Origin: Variibacter sp.
Lineage (GTDB): Bacteria; Pseudomonadota; Alphaproteobacteria; Rhizobiales; Xanthobacteraceae
Assembly: GCA_019689555.1 (NCBI GenBank)
Contig: JADGHE010000032.1
Span: 1 to 36,431, forward strand
DNA: 36,431 nucleotides
Direction of reading: 5' to 3'
Part shown: piece after piece, positions 7,975 to 16,393 of the stretch
Layout of the letters: each line of letters opens with the position of its first letter
Position numbering within the stretch: the stretch's first letter is position 1
Notes under the pieces: model-generated
Told to the model about the DNA's origin: nothing
Databases searched by the model: none
Seen by the model: the letters and a program-made list of their open reading frames with translations, nothing else
Translations under genes and position numbers: made by a program

Positions 7975-9291
7975 TCAGTAAGGCGCGAGGGGCAGCGGCT
8001 GCTCCTTGAGCATGCCTGCGACGACCTCGCGGGCGACCGCTGGATCGAGGCCGTGCTGCGCGACGAGATCGCGGCAGTCTTCCAAAATCGCGTCGACGTC
8101 CTGCATGAGCTTGAGGCGCTTGTAGGTGTCCGGCTGCCTGAGCCCCATCGAGGCGGCGACGATCTCCACCACGTTCACGATGCGGAACGGCATTTCCAGC
8201 TCGTGCGCGCACAGCTCGCGGTAGTCCGTATGGTAGATCACGGCGAGCGCGTCGACGCCCGCCTCGCGCGCCGCCGCGAGCTCGCGCCGCTGCAACTCGT
8301 TCCGCAGCGCCGGCATGGCCGCCATCGCGCTCGCCTGCAACCCGACCGCGGGAAGGCCGAGGTCCACCAGGCGGAGGGCGGGGACCGCGCGCAGAATCTC
8401 TTCGACCGCCGCGACCACGCCCGGAACGCCGGGATGGCGGTGCAGGGCAACGCGCATGTCCACCGGCTCGCGCAGCAGCGGCCGCAGGCGCTCGCGATGC
8501 TGGTGCAGGAAGCGCATGAACGGCGTCATCTCGAACGGCCGCGCGCCGCGCAGCGTCTCGATGGCCGGCAGCGTGGTCTCGGTGAACTGCACGTAGCAGC
8601 TCGGACACCAGGAAATCACCTGTCCGCTCTTGCTGCGGCTGAGCTTGTCGAGCGTGCTCTCCGCCACGCGGCCGGACGTCTCGACGTCGCCGGCGCGGAG
8701 CTGAACGACCCCGCAGCAGTGGGCGGGCCCGCCCATCACCTTGTAGCTGATGCCGAGCGCGTCCATGATATCGAGGCACAGCAGGGCGATGTGCGGCGTC
8801 TTGAGCACGTTGCAGCCGGTGTAGAACACGAAATCCGGCGGCTCGTCCGGCGCTGTTCCTTGCGCCTGCGGCCCCTGGCCGAGGCGAGCCAGCAGCGCGT
8901 CCGATAGCTGCAGGCGCGAGAGGTGCGTTACCTCGCGGCTGACCTTGCGGAAATTCTCGACGCCGCGCCGGCGCTGCTCGGGCTTGGAAGTCGTGTCCTG
9001 CGCCATGGCGATGCGCGCCATCGCGAGCAGGAAACGCGGATTGACGCCGTAGTCGCACGCCTTGATGCATTCGCCGCTGAGCACGCAGGCGCTCGCCCAT
9101 TGGCGCGCCGCCTCGCTGCCCGGTCCGCGCCGCACGAGATCGAGCACGCCGTCGATGACGGCGCGCGTCTCCGCCGTAACGCCCGCGGGCTCGACGACCG
9201 GGCACGCGTCCACGCATTTGCCGCAACGCACGCAGGCCTCCGCCATGGCCGCGGCGCGCGCGGCAAGGGCGCTCTCGAATGGGCTGCTCAT
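7975..9291 (-). CDS. Iron-sulfur protein with ferredoxin and CCG (HdrB/GlpC-like) domains
   Basis: Electron-transfer protein related to the Fe-S subunits of glycolate oxidase, GlpC and heterodisulfide reductase. The N-terminal ferredoxin-like domain has a full first cluster site (Cys20, 23, 26, 30; CVRCGKCVDACP). The second site is CVLSGECIKAC with Cys69, 75 and 79, where the expected fourth ligand is Ser72. The C-terminal domain has one good CCG half: Cys160, HCCG at 191-194, and WCPSC with Cys229 and Cys232. In the second half the expected CCG is not seen (LHRHPGVPG then LPAVGLQASAM), though Cys361 remains in YRELCAHE. ATG 9291 is preceded by GAGGG. Length is 438 aa. No flavoprotein partner gene lies next to it, so the redox partner is unknown. 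Confidence 0.85.
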   Translation of the reverse strand: MSSPFESALAARAAAMAEACVRCGKCVDACPVVEPAGVTAETRAVIDGVLDLVRRGPGSEAARQWASACVLSGECIKACDYGVNPRFLLAMARIAMAQDTTSKPEQRRRGVENFRKVSREVTHLSRLQLSDALLARLGQGPQAQGTAPDEPPDFVFYTGCNVLKTPHIALLCLDIMDALGISYKVMGGPAHCCGVVQLRAGDVETSGRVAESTLDKLSRSKSGQVISWCPSCYVQFTETTLPAIETLRGARPFEMTPFMRFLHQHRERLRPLLREPVDMRVALHRHPGVPGVVAAVEEILRAVPALRLVDLGLPAVGLQASAMAAMPALRNELQRRELAAAREAGVDALAVIYHTDYRELCAHELEMPFRIVNVVEIVAASMGLRQPDTYKRLKLMQDVDAILEDCRDLVAQHGLDPAVAREVVAGMLKEQPLPLAPY

Positions 9292-9499
9292 CCGTCCCTC
9301 GATGGATGGAATGCACGCGAAGGGTTTTCCTCCCCCTCCCGTGACCCTAGCACGAATGGCAGAACCCGTGACCACTCGTATTGAAAGCACGTGGTGTTGA
9401 AGGCGCGGCACGGGTGCAGCGCGGATCGATCGCGGCAATCCAAGAGCCCCGGCCTGATGCCGAAGGCCCGTTCCGCGAGCGCCGCCGGGTTGCGCGCCG

Positions 9500-10504
9500 T
9501 CAATACTCGTCGAAGAAGCGCTGGATGCGTTCCGGATCCTGCGTCTTGGTGAGGGCGAGGCACAGCAGCAGGGCGGCCTTGTGCGGGCTGAGATTGTCGG
9601 CTGCGACCATGCCGGGCTCCTGCCAGTTGTCGTCGACGATGACGCGGCCTTCCCCGACGCGCGAGGAGCGCACGATCACCGCCCGGCCCTCCCTGGCGAT
9701 GGCCGCAAGCTCCTCGCGGAGCGCGCCGGTTGCGCCCGCGCCCGTGCCCGCCACCACGATGCCCTTGGCGCCGAGGTCGATCGCCGCGTCGGCAAGGCCC
9801 GCGCAGGCGCCGGCATGCACATAGAGGATGTAGACGCGCGGCAGCTCGCCGGTCGGCCCAAGCCGAAATTCGCTCTGCGCCGTGTGCCGTCTCACCGGCG
9901 CGCGATAGAACACGACGCGGTCCGCATCCGCATAGCCGAGCACGCCGATGTCGCGGCTGCGGAAGGTCTGCAGGCGATAGGTGTGGCTCTTGGTCACGTC
10001 GCGGGCGCTGTTGATCTCGTTGTTGGTCACGGCGAGGACGCCCTTGCCGGCGGCCTCCGGCGTGGCGGCGACGCGCACGGCATCGACGAGATTCGCCGGA
10101 CCGTCGGCGCTGAGCGCCGTGAACGGGCGCTGCGCGCCGGTGAGAACCACCGGCTTGGTCGTGTGCACGGTGAGGTGGAGAAAGAAGGCCGTCTCCTCCA
10201 GGGTGTTCGTGCCCTGCACGAACACCACGCCGGAGACGTCCGGGCGCTCCACCAGCCCCTCGATGCGCAGCGCGAGCCGGCGCAGATCCTCCACGGTCGC
10301 GACCTCGTGCGGGCTCTCCCCGTCGACCTCGATTTGGGCGAACTGCAGGAGTTCGGGCAGGGCGGCGACGAGCTCGTGACCGGTCAACCGCGGGCGGCCG
10401 CTGCGCCAGGGCGCGTAACGGTAGGTGTCGAGCCGATCACTGCCCTGGCTGTGCAGCGTTCCCGGACCGAGCAGCAGGCAGATCTTCGGCAGTGCGGACG
10501 ACAT
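9500..10504 (-). CDS. Asparaginase/glutaminase-family protein with altered active-site motif
   Basis: Member of the bacterial L-asparaginase (type I/II) superfamily, 334 aa, no signal peptide. The first catalytic loop reads [11 protein letters not shown] with Thr16. The second, normally HGTDT, reads QGTNT at 97-101, so the Asp of the Thr-Asp-Lys relay is Asn100. [18 protein letters not shown] at 126-143 and Lys172 in [10 protein letters not shown] are conserved, and the C-terminal SSRVGEGRV is in place. ATG 10504 has GGGGAGG seven bases upstream. The Asp-to-Asn change could lower asparaginase activity or indicate another amide substrate; such variants exist in the family, so this is not proof of loss. 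It is transcribed in the same direction as the Fe-S protein, 208 bases apart, and is divergent from hemF. Confidence 0.88.
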   Translation of the reverse strand: MSSALPKICLLLGPGTLHSQGSDRLDTYRYAPWRSGRPRLTGHELVAALPELLQFAQIEVDGESPHEVATVEDLRRLALRIEGLVERPDVSGVVFVQGTNTLEETAFFLHLTVHTTKPVVLTGAQRPFTALSADGPANLVDAVRVAATPEAAGKGVLAVTNNEINSARDVTKSHTYRLQTFRSRDIGVLGYADADRVVFYRAPVRRHTAQSEFRLGPTGELPRVYILYVHAGACAGLADAAIDLGAKGIVVAGTGAGATGALREELAAIAREGRAVIVRSSRVGEGRVIVDDNWQEPGMVAADNLSPHKAALLLCLALTKTQDPERIQRFFDEY

Positions 10505-10782
10505 GGGACAGCCTCCCCGTTGCGGTTCCAGTGGACCTGCACGCGCTTGACGCGCGGGCCGACAATGCAAACCTATTTGCACAATGGCCGCAATCTGCGA
10601 CTCAGGACTTATTCAAACGATCACGGCGAAGCGAGCGTTTCCGATGTGTGATAGAAAAGCCGCGCGAGCCTTGCTTTCCGCTGCGCGAATCGGGCTTGCA
10701 CGCCCTTTCGGGGCGATTCGGCGGCGCGATCAAGCGCCGTCGGGCTCGCTGCGGCGGTGAATTCGCTTCCACGGACGTGACC

Positions 10783-11682
10783 ATGGAGACTCGATTCCGC
10801 GACGCCTTGCTCGAAGACCGGCAGGCGCGCGCCAGCGGGTGGTTCGAGACGCTGCGCGACGAGATCCATGCCGCGCTCGAGGCGCTCGAGGCCGCGGCAC
10901 CGCCGGCGCTCTATCCGGAGGCTCCGGGCTCGTTCGTGCGCACGCCGTGGCGGCGCACCGATCACACCGGCGCGGACGGCGGCGGCGGCGTGATGGGCTT
11001 GCTGCGCGGCCGGCTGTTCGAGAAGGCCGGAGTCCACGTCTCCACGGTGTACGGCGAGTTTGCGCCGGAATTCCGCAAGGAAATCCCCGGCGCGGAGAGC
11101 GATCCGCGCTTCTGGGCGTCCGGCATTTCGCTGATCGTGCACCCCCGCAACCCGCACGTTCCGGCCGTGCACATGAACACGCGCTTCGTCGTCACCACGA
11201 AGGCGTGGTTCGGCGGCGGCGCCGATCTCACGCCGATGCTCGATCCGCGGCGTACGCAGGACGATCCCGATACGGTCGCATTCCATGCGGCCATGCGCGC
11301 GGCGTGCGAGGCGCATGCGGCCGTTGCGCCCTATGAGAAGTTCAAGGCGTGGTGCGACGACTACTTCTTCCTCAAGCACCGCGGGGAGCCGCGCGGCGTC
11401 GGCGGAATCTTCTTCGACTGGCTCGACTCCGGCGACTGGGAGGCGGACTTCGCCTTCACGCAGGAGGTCGGCCGCGCCTTCCTCAGGATCTATCCGGAGC
11501 TCGTGCGGCGCAACTTCGCCACGCCCTGGACCGAGGCCGAGCGCGAGGAGCAGCTCGTGCGCCGCGGCCGCTATGTGGAGTTCAATCTGCTCTACGATCG
11601 CGGCACGATCTTCGGTCTGAAGACCGGCGGCAATGTCGAGTCGATCCTCTCGTCCATGCCGCCGGTGGTGAAGTGGCCCTGA
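10783..11682 (+). CDS. hemF: Oxygen-dependent coproporphyrinogen III oxidase
   Basis: Converts coproporphyrinogen III to protoporphyrinogen IX with O2 in haem (or bacteriochlorophyll) synthesis; cytoplasmic. The full family is visible in 299 aa: the N-terminal helix [44 protein letters not shown] as separate conserved blocks, VHMNTRF, the strongly conserved [29 protein letters not shown] split around the active site, and the C-terminal [23 protein letters not shown] 10783 is where homology starts; only a weak ribosome site precedes it. The 278-base gap to the divergent asparaginase gene should contain its promoter, but I cannot assign an oxygen- or iron-responsive box. It is convergent with the TauE/SafE gene, 12 bases between stops. 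Confidence 0.97.
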   Translation: METRFRDALLEDRQARASGWFETLRDEIHAALEALEAAAPPALYPEAPGSFVRTPWRRTDHTGADGGGGVMGLLRGRLFEKAGVHVSTVYGEFAPEFRKEIPGAESDPRFWASGISLIVHPRNPHVPAVHMNTRFVVTTKAWFGGGADLTPMLDPRRTQDDPDTVAFHAAMRAACEAHAAVAPYEKFKAWCDDYFFLKHRGEPRGVGGIFFDWLDSGDWEADFAFTQEVGRAFLRIYPELVRRNFATPWTEAEREEQLVRRGRYVEFNLLYDRGTIFGLKTGGNVESILSSMPPVVKWP

Positions 11683-11694
11683 GGCCGCCGACCG

Positions 11695-12459
11695 TTACGC
11701 GGACGCGAGCGCGTTGACGATCATATAGGCGCCGCCGCCCACGACCACGCCGTCGAGGATCGTCGTGTGCGCCCGCACCGACAGGCGATCGACGAGCGCC
11801 TTGGCGAGGAAAGCGCCGGGAAAGGCCATGGCGCCGATGATGAGCGCGAACGCGATCACCTTCGGCGTGATGACGCCTGCGATTCCGAAGACCGCGACCT
11901 TCATCACACCGAGCGCGATCGCGATCAGCGCGTCGGTCGCGATCACGGCGGCGCCCTGCAGCCCCGCCGCCATCAAGAGCGACAGCAGCACGACGCCGGC
12001 GCCCGTGGTGCCGCCGACCAGCACGCCATAAAGCGCAGAGCCGAAGGCGAGCCCGCGTTGCGCGATGACCAGGCCGCGGCGCTTCGCCAGCCGCCGCAGC
12101 GGGACGCTCAGCACGAGCGTCGAGCCGATCACCAAAAGCGCTCCGCGTCCGGTGAGCAGCGTAAATCCGTAGGCGCCGAGCACGCAGGTCGGCGCCGCGC
12201 AGAGCAGCACGACGAACGCCCTTTGCCTGTCGATCGCCTGGCGAAAGGCCGTGGCCCGGCTCGCATTGGTGAACAGCGAGCTGATGGCGATGATCGGCAC
12301 GATCGCCTCCGCGCCGGCGATCGGCACCAGCACGAGCGGCATGAGGACGCCGGTGCCGTAGCCGGCGACGCCGCCGACAAGCGAGGCGAGGAGCGCCATG
12401 GCCGCGACCGTCCCGATCTGGACGATCGAAATGTCGCCAAAGCCGGCAAGAAGGGACAT
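11695..12459 (-). CDS. TauE/SafE-family (DUF81) membrane permease
   Basis: Inner-membrane protein of the TauE/SafE group, whose characterised members export sulfite, sulfoacetate or related organosulfur anions; the substrate here is unknown. Its 254 aa are almost entirely hydrophobic, with about eight predicted membrane segments. Two family-type repeats are visible: VGGVAGYGTGVLMPLVLVP near residues 29-47 and VGGTTGAGVVLLSLLMAAGL near 148-168. It is the last gene of a minus-strand run, 15 bases behind the DM13 protein, so the two are likely co-transcribed. Confidence 0.88.
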   Translation of the reverse strand: MSLLAGFGDISIVQIGTVAAMALLASLVGGVAGYGTGVLMPLVLVPIAGAEAIVPIIAISSLFTNASRATAFRQAIDRQRAFVVLLCAAPTCVLGAYGFTLLTGRGALLVIGSTLVLSVPLRRLAKRRGLVIAQRGLAFGSALYGVLVGGTTGAGVVLLSLLMAAGLQGAAVIATDALIAIALGVMKVAVFGIAGVITPKVIAFALIIGAMAFPGAFLAKALVDRLSVRAHTTILDGVVVGGGAYMIVNALASA

Positions 12460-12474
12460 CGAGAAGGACGAAAG

Positions 12475-12990
12475 CTACTGCGGCCGCGCCTGCGTGCCGG
12501 TCGTAAAGGTGAGGTCCGCCGGCGCGATCAGAACGCCGAAGCGTTCGCACCAGATGACGACGCTGGGATAATTGGCGAGCGTCAGCCCCGCGGGCAGGGC
12601 ATAGCGCTGGCTGCCCTTGAAGGCGCGCAGGCCGCCGAGATCGACGAACATGGCATCGCCGAGATCGCCCGAGCTGCGGATTTTCTCCTTCGGGACGAGA
12701 TAGACGTGAAATGCCGGCCCCGGCCCGACCTCGAAATCCGGTTCGAGAAACAGCGTGCGCTCGTACACGCTCACCCGCCCGCGGCCGTAATGGATGGGGT
12801 CGGACGGGTCGACGTGAAGGAACGAGCCCGTGGCGACGAGCCTGGTGCGCTCCGCCTCCGAGAGCTGATCCGTCCCCGGCGGCGGGGGAAAGACGAACGG
12901 GAACAGAAAGAAGCCCAATCCGACCCCGAAGACCGCGCCGAGCGTGCCGCCCAGAAGGAAAATCAGGATGCCGCGCAGAAAGCCGCGCAT
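12475..12990 (-). CDS. Membrane-anchored DM13-domain protein
   Basis: The N-terminus (MRGFLRGILIFLLGGTLGAVFGVGLGFFLF as two hydrophobic stretches) is a membrane anchor or uncleaved signal. The remainder is a DM13 domain (about residues 50-165), proposed in the literature to be an electron-transfer or redox module with a conserved Cys. Matching features are GSFLHVDPSDPIHYGRG, LFLEPDFEVGPGPAFHVYL, the block VDLGGLRAFKGSQRYALP and YPSVVIWCERFGVLIAPADL, where the conserved Cys sits in IWCERF. The 171-aa protein probably faces the periplasm. It sits between the 83-aa protein (7 bases upstream) and the TauE/SafE permease (15 bases downstream). Confidence 0.85.
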   Translation of the reverse strand: MRGFLRGILIFLLGGTLGAVFGVGLGFFLFPFVFPPPPGTDQLSEAERTRLVATGSFLHVDPSDPIHYGRGRVSVYERTLFLEPDFEVGPGPAFHVYLVPKEKIRSSGDLGDAMFVDLGGLRAFKGSQRYALPAGLTLANYPSVVIWCERFGVLIAPADLTFTTGTQARPQ

Positions 12991-12997
12991 TGCGACC

Positions 12998-13249
12998 TCA
13001 GTCCGCGCTCGGCAGGCGGCGCATCGTGAACTCGATGCGGCCGTCGGAGAGCTCGCGCCAGCTCTCCACCTCCGTCATGTAGGCGGCCTTGGGGAAGCGT
13101 TGCAGCAGTTCGCGCGCCTTGGCGCGCGCGGCCTCGCGGTCCAACACGTACGATTCGCGAAGGAACGGATCGGCCGCGCCGCGGCGCCGCGCGGCAAGGC
13201 GCGCCGCGTTGCGCTGGGCGATGTCGGCCGGGCGGCGGGGGCGATCCAT
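12998..13249 (-). CDS. Small conserved hypothetical protein (83 aa)
   Basis: No function recognised. ATG 13249 gives MDRPRRPADIAQRNAARLAARRRG, a basic helical N-terminus, then FLRESYVLDREAARAKARELL and the compact C-terminus FPKAAYMTEVESWRELSDGR...FTMRRLP. There is no signal peptide and no Cys pair. It lies 82 bases downstream of the CCA-adding enzyme gene and 7 bases before the DM13 gene on the same strand. The FTMRRLP ending and the position next to the tRNA enzyme resemble small Hyphomicrobiales proteins I have seen without assigned roles. Nucleic-acid binding is conceivable from the charge but is only a guess. Confidence 0.72.
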   Translation of the reverse strand: MDRPRRPADIAQRNAARLAARRRGAADPFLRESYVLDREAARAKARELLQRFPKAAYMTEVESWRELSDGRIEFTMRRLPSAD

Positions 13250-13331
13250 TGACGTTTCCCGTTCGCCGCAAATGTAGAGCGAAGATCGAAGGGACGCGAG
13301 TCCGGCCCCCCCGCGAGGCGGCCGGACCGGC

Positions 13332-14576
13332 TCACTCGGCGCGCGCGGCGGCGTCGGCGATCCGGTCGAGCGACGCAGGGTCGCCCGGGAAATCCGCTGC
13401 GATCCACGCCGCCTCGGCGCGCGCCAGCGCACGCCCGAGCCCGGGGCCCGGCGCCAGCCCGCGGCGCATGAGATCGGCCGCCTTGACGGGAAAGCGCGGC
13501 GCCGTCCAACGCTGGGGCAGCGTGACGAAGGCGCGCCACGCCGCATCCTCCGGCGCAGCCCCCGCCTTCGCCCAGGCATACAGGACGCGGTCGGCGAACT
13601 TCTCCGGCCCGAGGCGATACAGCAAGGCCCGCGCAGCCCTCTCGGAGAGGTCGCCGCCGATGCGCCACCAGCCGTCGGCCATCGCCTGCAGCCGCTCCCG
13701 CTCGGCGTTCGAAAGGCGCAGCCGCTGCCACAACTTGTCGGCGTCCTCGACGACATGGAGCGCGAGGGCGGCGAGGCGGCGCACCGCATCGGGCGCCAGC
13801 GCCAGCGCCTGCTCGATCGCCGCCAGGCGCTCCACATGCGCAACCTGCGGCACGCTGGCGAGCAGACGGGTCACGAACCCCGTCTCCGCCATGACGGCGA
13901 GCGTCGCTGCCGCGCCGGGGGCGACGAGCAGCTTCATCCACTCCATGCGGACGCGCTCGCGCGAGAGCTGGTCGAGCCCCGCCCGCTCGACGATCGCGGC
14001 GTGCAGCCCCGCGGGGTCCGGCGAGCCGTGACCATAGGCCGCGTGGAAGCGGAAGAAGCGCAGGATGCGCAGATAGTCCTCGCGAATGCGCTGGCGCGGC
14101 TCGCCGATGAAGCGCACGCGGCGCGCCGCGATGTCCGCAAGGCCGCCCACATAGTCGTGAATTGTGCCATCGCGCGTGACCGACAGCGCGTTGATGGTGA
14201 AGTCGCGCCGCTCCGCATCCGCCCTCCAGTCGCGCCCGAAGCGGACGGTCGCCTTGCGGCCGAACGTCTCCACGTCCTGCCGCAGCGTCGTCACCTCGAA
14301 AGGCGCGCCGTCGACGATCACCGTGACGGTGCCGTGCTCGATGCCGGTCGGCACGGTCTTGAAGCCGGCGGCCTCGGCGCGGGCGATCACCGCCTCGGGC
14401 ACGGCGGTGGTCGCGACGTCGAACTCGCCCGGGGTCTCGCCGAGCAGCGCATTGCGCACGGCGCCGCCGACGACGCGCGCCTCCTCGCCGTCCGCATCGA
14501 GCACCGCGAGGAGACGGGGCAACGGGCCCCGCGCGAGCCAGGGCGCGTCGGCCAGTCTGGGTGGCGCGGATGTCAT
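13332..14576 (-). CDS. cca: CCA tRNA nucleotidyltransferase (class II)
   Basis: Adds or repairs the CCA 3' end of tRNAs using CTP and ATP. The 414-aa protein has the class II nucleotidyltransferase head: GGAVRNALLG at 37-46, then GEFDVATTAVP at 50-60, in which the first acidic residue of the usual DxD is Glu51. PTGIEHGTVTV at 76-86 and RRDFTINAL at 123-131 follow. The tRNA-binding helices begin with RIREDYLRILRFFRF at about 162. ATG 14576 overlaps the stop of the DUF6111 gene by four bases (ATGA), which fixes the start and points to translational coupling. A poly(A) polymerase role is possible for this family, but gene length and context favour the CCA enzyme. Confidence 0.93.
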   Translation of the reverse strand: MTSAPPRLADAPWLARGPLPRLLAVLDADGEEARVVGGAVRNALLGETPGEFDVATTAVPEAVIARAEAAGFKTVPTGIEHGTVTVIVDGAPFEVTTLRQDVETFGRKATVRFGRDWRADAERRDFTINALSVTRDGTIHDYVGGLADIAARRVRFIGEPRQRIREDYLRILRFFRFHAAYGHGSPDPAGLHAAIVERAGLDQLSRERVRMEWMKLLVAPGAAATLAVMAETGFVTRLLASVPQVAHVERLAAIEQALALAPDAVRRLAALALHVVEDADKLWQRLRLSNAERERLQAMADGWWRIGGDLSERAARALLYRLGPEKFADRVLYAWAKAGAAPEDAAWRAFVTLPQRWTAPRFPVKAADLMRRGLAPGPGLGRALARAEAAWIAADFPGDPASLDRIADAAARAE

Positions 14577-14836
14577 CGGCTCTGCGACGGCACCAGCTTG
14601 CCGCCTTCCAGGTGCGGCGGCACATAGGTCGAACCCGGCGGTGCGCCGGAAAACTGCGCCATGATCAGAAAGCTCCCAATCACCAGCACGAGCGCCAGAA
14701 TGCTCAGCAACGTGATCGCCGACCAGGACCACGCATCGGGATCGAACACCTTCGCGCGCGTCGCAAACAGAAAGACGGCGTAGAGCACGAACGGGAGGAG
14801 GAAGAGGGCGAATTCCGTCAAAACCGGGCGGATCAT
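14573..14836 (-). CDS. DUF6111-type small membrane protein
   Basis: Small inner-membrane protein of unknown function. From ATG 14836 it reads MIRPVLTEFALFLLPFVLYAVFLFATR, a first membrane segment, then a short polar loop (DPDAWSW) and a second segment (AITLLSILALVLVIGSFLIM). A C-terminal tail GSTYVPPHLEGGKLVPSQSR follows. The HLEGGKLVPG-like tail and its place between the CoA pyrophosphatase and the CCA enzyme are typical of DUF6111 proteins in Hyphomicrobiales. An ATG seven codons upstream (14857) is open but less like the family start. 87 aa from the chosen start. Its stop overlaps the CCA enzyme start by four bases. Confidence 0.82.
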   Translation of the reverse strand: MIRPVLTEFALFLLPFVLYAVFLFATRAKVFDPDAWSWSAITLLSILALVLVIGSFLIMAQFSGAPPGSTYVPPHLEGGKLVPSQSR

Positions 14837-14938
14837 CAGGGCACCACGTTGGGGCATCCGGCCCTGCCGCAGGCGGGGCCGGCGAAGTCGGTCCCGGCGT
14901 TTGGGTCATCACGGGTCGGGCCGACAGAATCGACCGCG

Positions 14939-15601
14939 TCAAAGATACAACCGTTCGTAAAGGTTGCGCAGAATACCTGCCGTCACGCCCCAAATGTAGC
15001 GGTCGCCGAACGGCATGGCGAAGTAGGTGCGCATCATTCCGCGCCATTCCCGAGTGTGGCGCTGATGGTTCTCCGGCCCCATCACGAAGGCGAGCGGCAC
15101 CTCGAAGACGTCGGCGACCTCGGCCGGGTTCACCCGCAACTGGAAATCGGGGCTGACGCGGGCGACCGTGGGCAGAATGCGGTAACCGGTGCCCGAGAGA
15201 TAGAGGTCGAGATAGCCGAGGGGCTCGACGAGCCGCCGGTCGAGCCCGATCTCCTCCTCGGCCTCCCGCAGGGCGGCAGCAAGCGGGGATTCGTCCTCCG
15301 GGTCGATGCGGCCACCGGGAAAGGCGATCTGCCCGGCATGGTTCGACAGCGAATGGGTCCGCAACGTGAGAAGCACGGTCGGCTCCGGCCGGTCGACCAC
15401 GGGGATCAGCACCGCGGCGGGCCGGATCGGCCGCATATCGGCGATCACCCGCAGGGCGGGCTCCAGATCGTGGTCTCCCCGCAGCGGGGAGACATCCGGG
15501 TCGGTGAGGGCTGCCGGGACCACCATGTCGAGCTTGCGGCGCGCGAGCGCAAAGAATTCATGGCCGGGCACCGGCTTCCGGGTCTCGCTCACGGCGTCCA
15601 T
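14939..15601 (-). CDS. CoA pyrophosphatase, NUDIX hydrolase
   Basis: NUDIX hydrolase of the CoA pyrophosphatase type (NudL/YeaB-like), which splits CoA or its oxidised derivatives into phosphopantetheine and 3',5'-ADP. The 220-aa protein has the CoA-PPase region (RPAAVLIPVV, LRTHSLSNHAGQIAFPGGRID as two neighbouring blocks) and a complete NUDIX box. That box runs from Gly97 (GRIDPEDESPLAAALREAEE) to EEIGL at 116-120. Its ATG directly follows the TGA of the DUF1285 gene with no spacer, indicating tight coupling. A gap of about 100 bases separates it from DUF6111. Confidence 0.93.
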   Translation of the reverse strand: MDAVSETRKPVPGHEFFALARRKLDMVVPAALTDPDVSPLRGDHDLEPALRVIADMRPIRPAAVLIPVVDRPEPTVLLTLRTHSLSNHAGQIAFPGGRIDPEDESPLAAALREAEEEIGLDRRLVEPLGYLDLYLSGTGYRILPTVARVSPDFQLRVNPAEVADVFEVPLAFVMGPENHQRHTREWRGMMRTYFAMPFGDRYIWGVTAGILRNLYERLYL

Positions 15602-16204
15602 TCAGGCGAACTCCCGCACCACATCGGCCGGCGCCATGGGGAAGAACATCCCCCCTGACGCGACGCCGAACATCGCGACCCCGTCCACCTCCCGCTCCTC
15701 GCCGAGGGCGACGAGATCGTAGAACAGCGCCCGCGTGACCTTGGCCCACAGGTCGCGCCGGACGTGGAGATAGGGCTTGAGGCCGCCGGTATCGGGCTCC
15801 GGCTCGAAGCGCAGCGCATGCTCGGGGCCGCAGGCGACCCAGTCGTCGACATTGGTGCGGAAATGGAGCGTCCGCCCCTCCGGCGCTTCGGAGACCTGCA
15901 TCTCGACCGCCACGAAGGGGGCGTCCTCGACCGTGATCCCGCATTTCTCCACCGGGGTGACGAGGAAATAGCGGTCGCCCTCGCGCTTGAGCACCGAGGC
16001 GAACAGCTTGACGAGCGGCATGCGGCCGATCGGCGTTTTCTGATAGAACCACGTGCCGTCGGAGGCGATGCGCATGTCGATTTCGCCGCAATAGGGCGGG
16101 TTCCACAGGTGCACCGGCGGCGGACCCTTCCGGGCCGCAGCGCGCGCGGCATCCGCGAACGATTCCAGCCCCGCGGTGTTATGTGGTCTGTCTGTCTGGG
16201 CCAT
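15602..16204 (-). CDS. DUF1285-domain protein
   Basis: Conserved cytoplasmic protein of unknown function, 200 aa. Family features are PPVHLWNPPYCGEIDMRI near residues 29-46, GTWFYQKTPIGRMPLVKLFASVL, DRYFLVTPVEKCGI, EDAPFVAVEMQV, and near the end GVASGGMFFPM. ATG 16204 is followed by MAQTDRPHNTAGLESF. It is the first gene of the minus-strand run and is divergent from the MoxR gene across 189 bases. That intergenic stretch probably contains both promoters, although I could not place boxes. Structural work on the family suggested ligand binding, but no activity is established to my knowledge. Confidence 0.88.
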   Translation of the reverse strand: MAQTDRPHNTAGLESFADAARAAARKGPPPVHLWNPPYCGEIDMRIASDGTWFYQKTPIGRMPLVKLFASVLKREGDRYFLVTPVEKCGITVEDAPFVAVEMQVSEAPEGRTLHFRTNVDDWVACGPEHALRFEPEPDTGGLKPYLHVRRDLWAKVTRALFYDLVALGEEREVDGVAMFGVASGGMFFPMAPADVVREFA

Positions 16205-16393
16205 GGTTTCGTCTCGGGGGTGGTCGCGAGCCCCGGGAGCCGGGATAGCCAAAGTCCCCGGCGGATGAAAATAGCCTAACCTAGCGGACGCGACAGTCAG
16301 AGAATTGCCGCTTTTTGGTCCGTTCGTTGCATGACCGGGGGCGGCATTGACGCCGGCGCCGAGGCGCGCAGGCAGGTTCGAGGAGCATTTAAT

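Noticed and set aside
10602-10784. 60-codon minus-strand frame upstream of hemF
   Set aside because: Low-complexity basic sequence with no ribosome site or family; probably chance in the promoter region.
13332-15047. Longer CCA enzyme reading from 15047
   Set aside because: The extra 157 residues are out-of-frame DUF6111 and intergenic sequence; ATG 14576 fits the family and the ATGA overlap.
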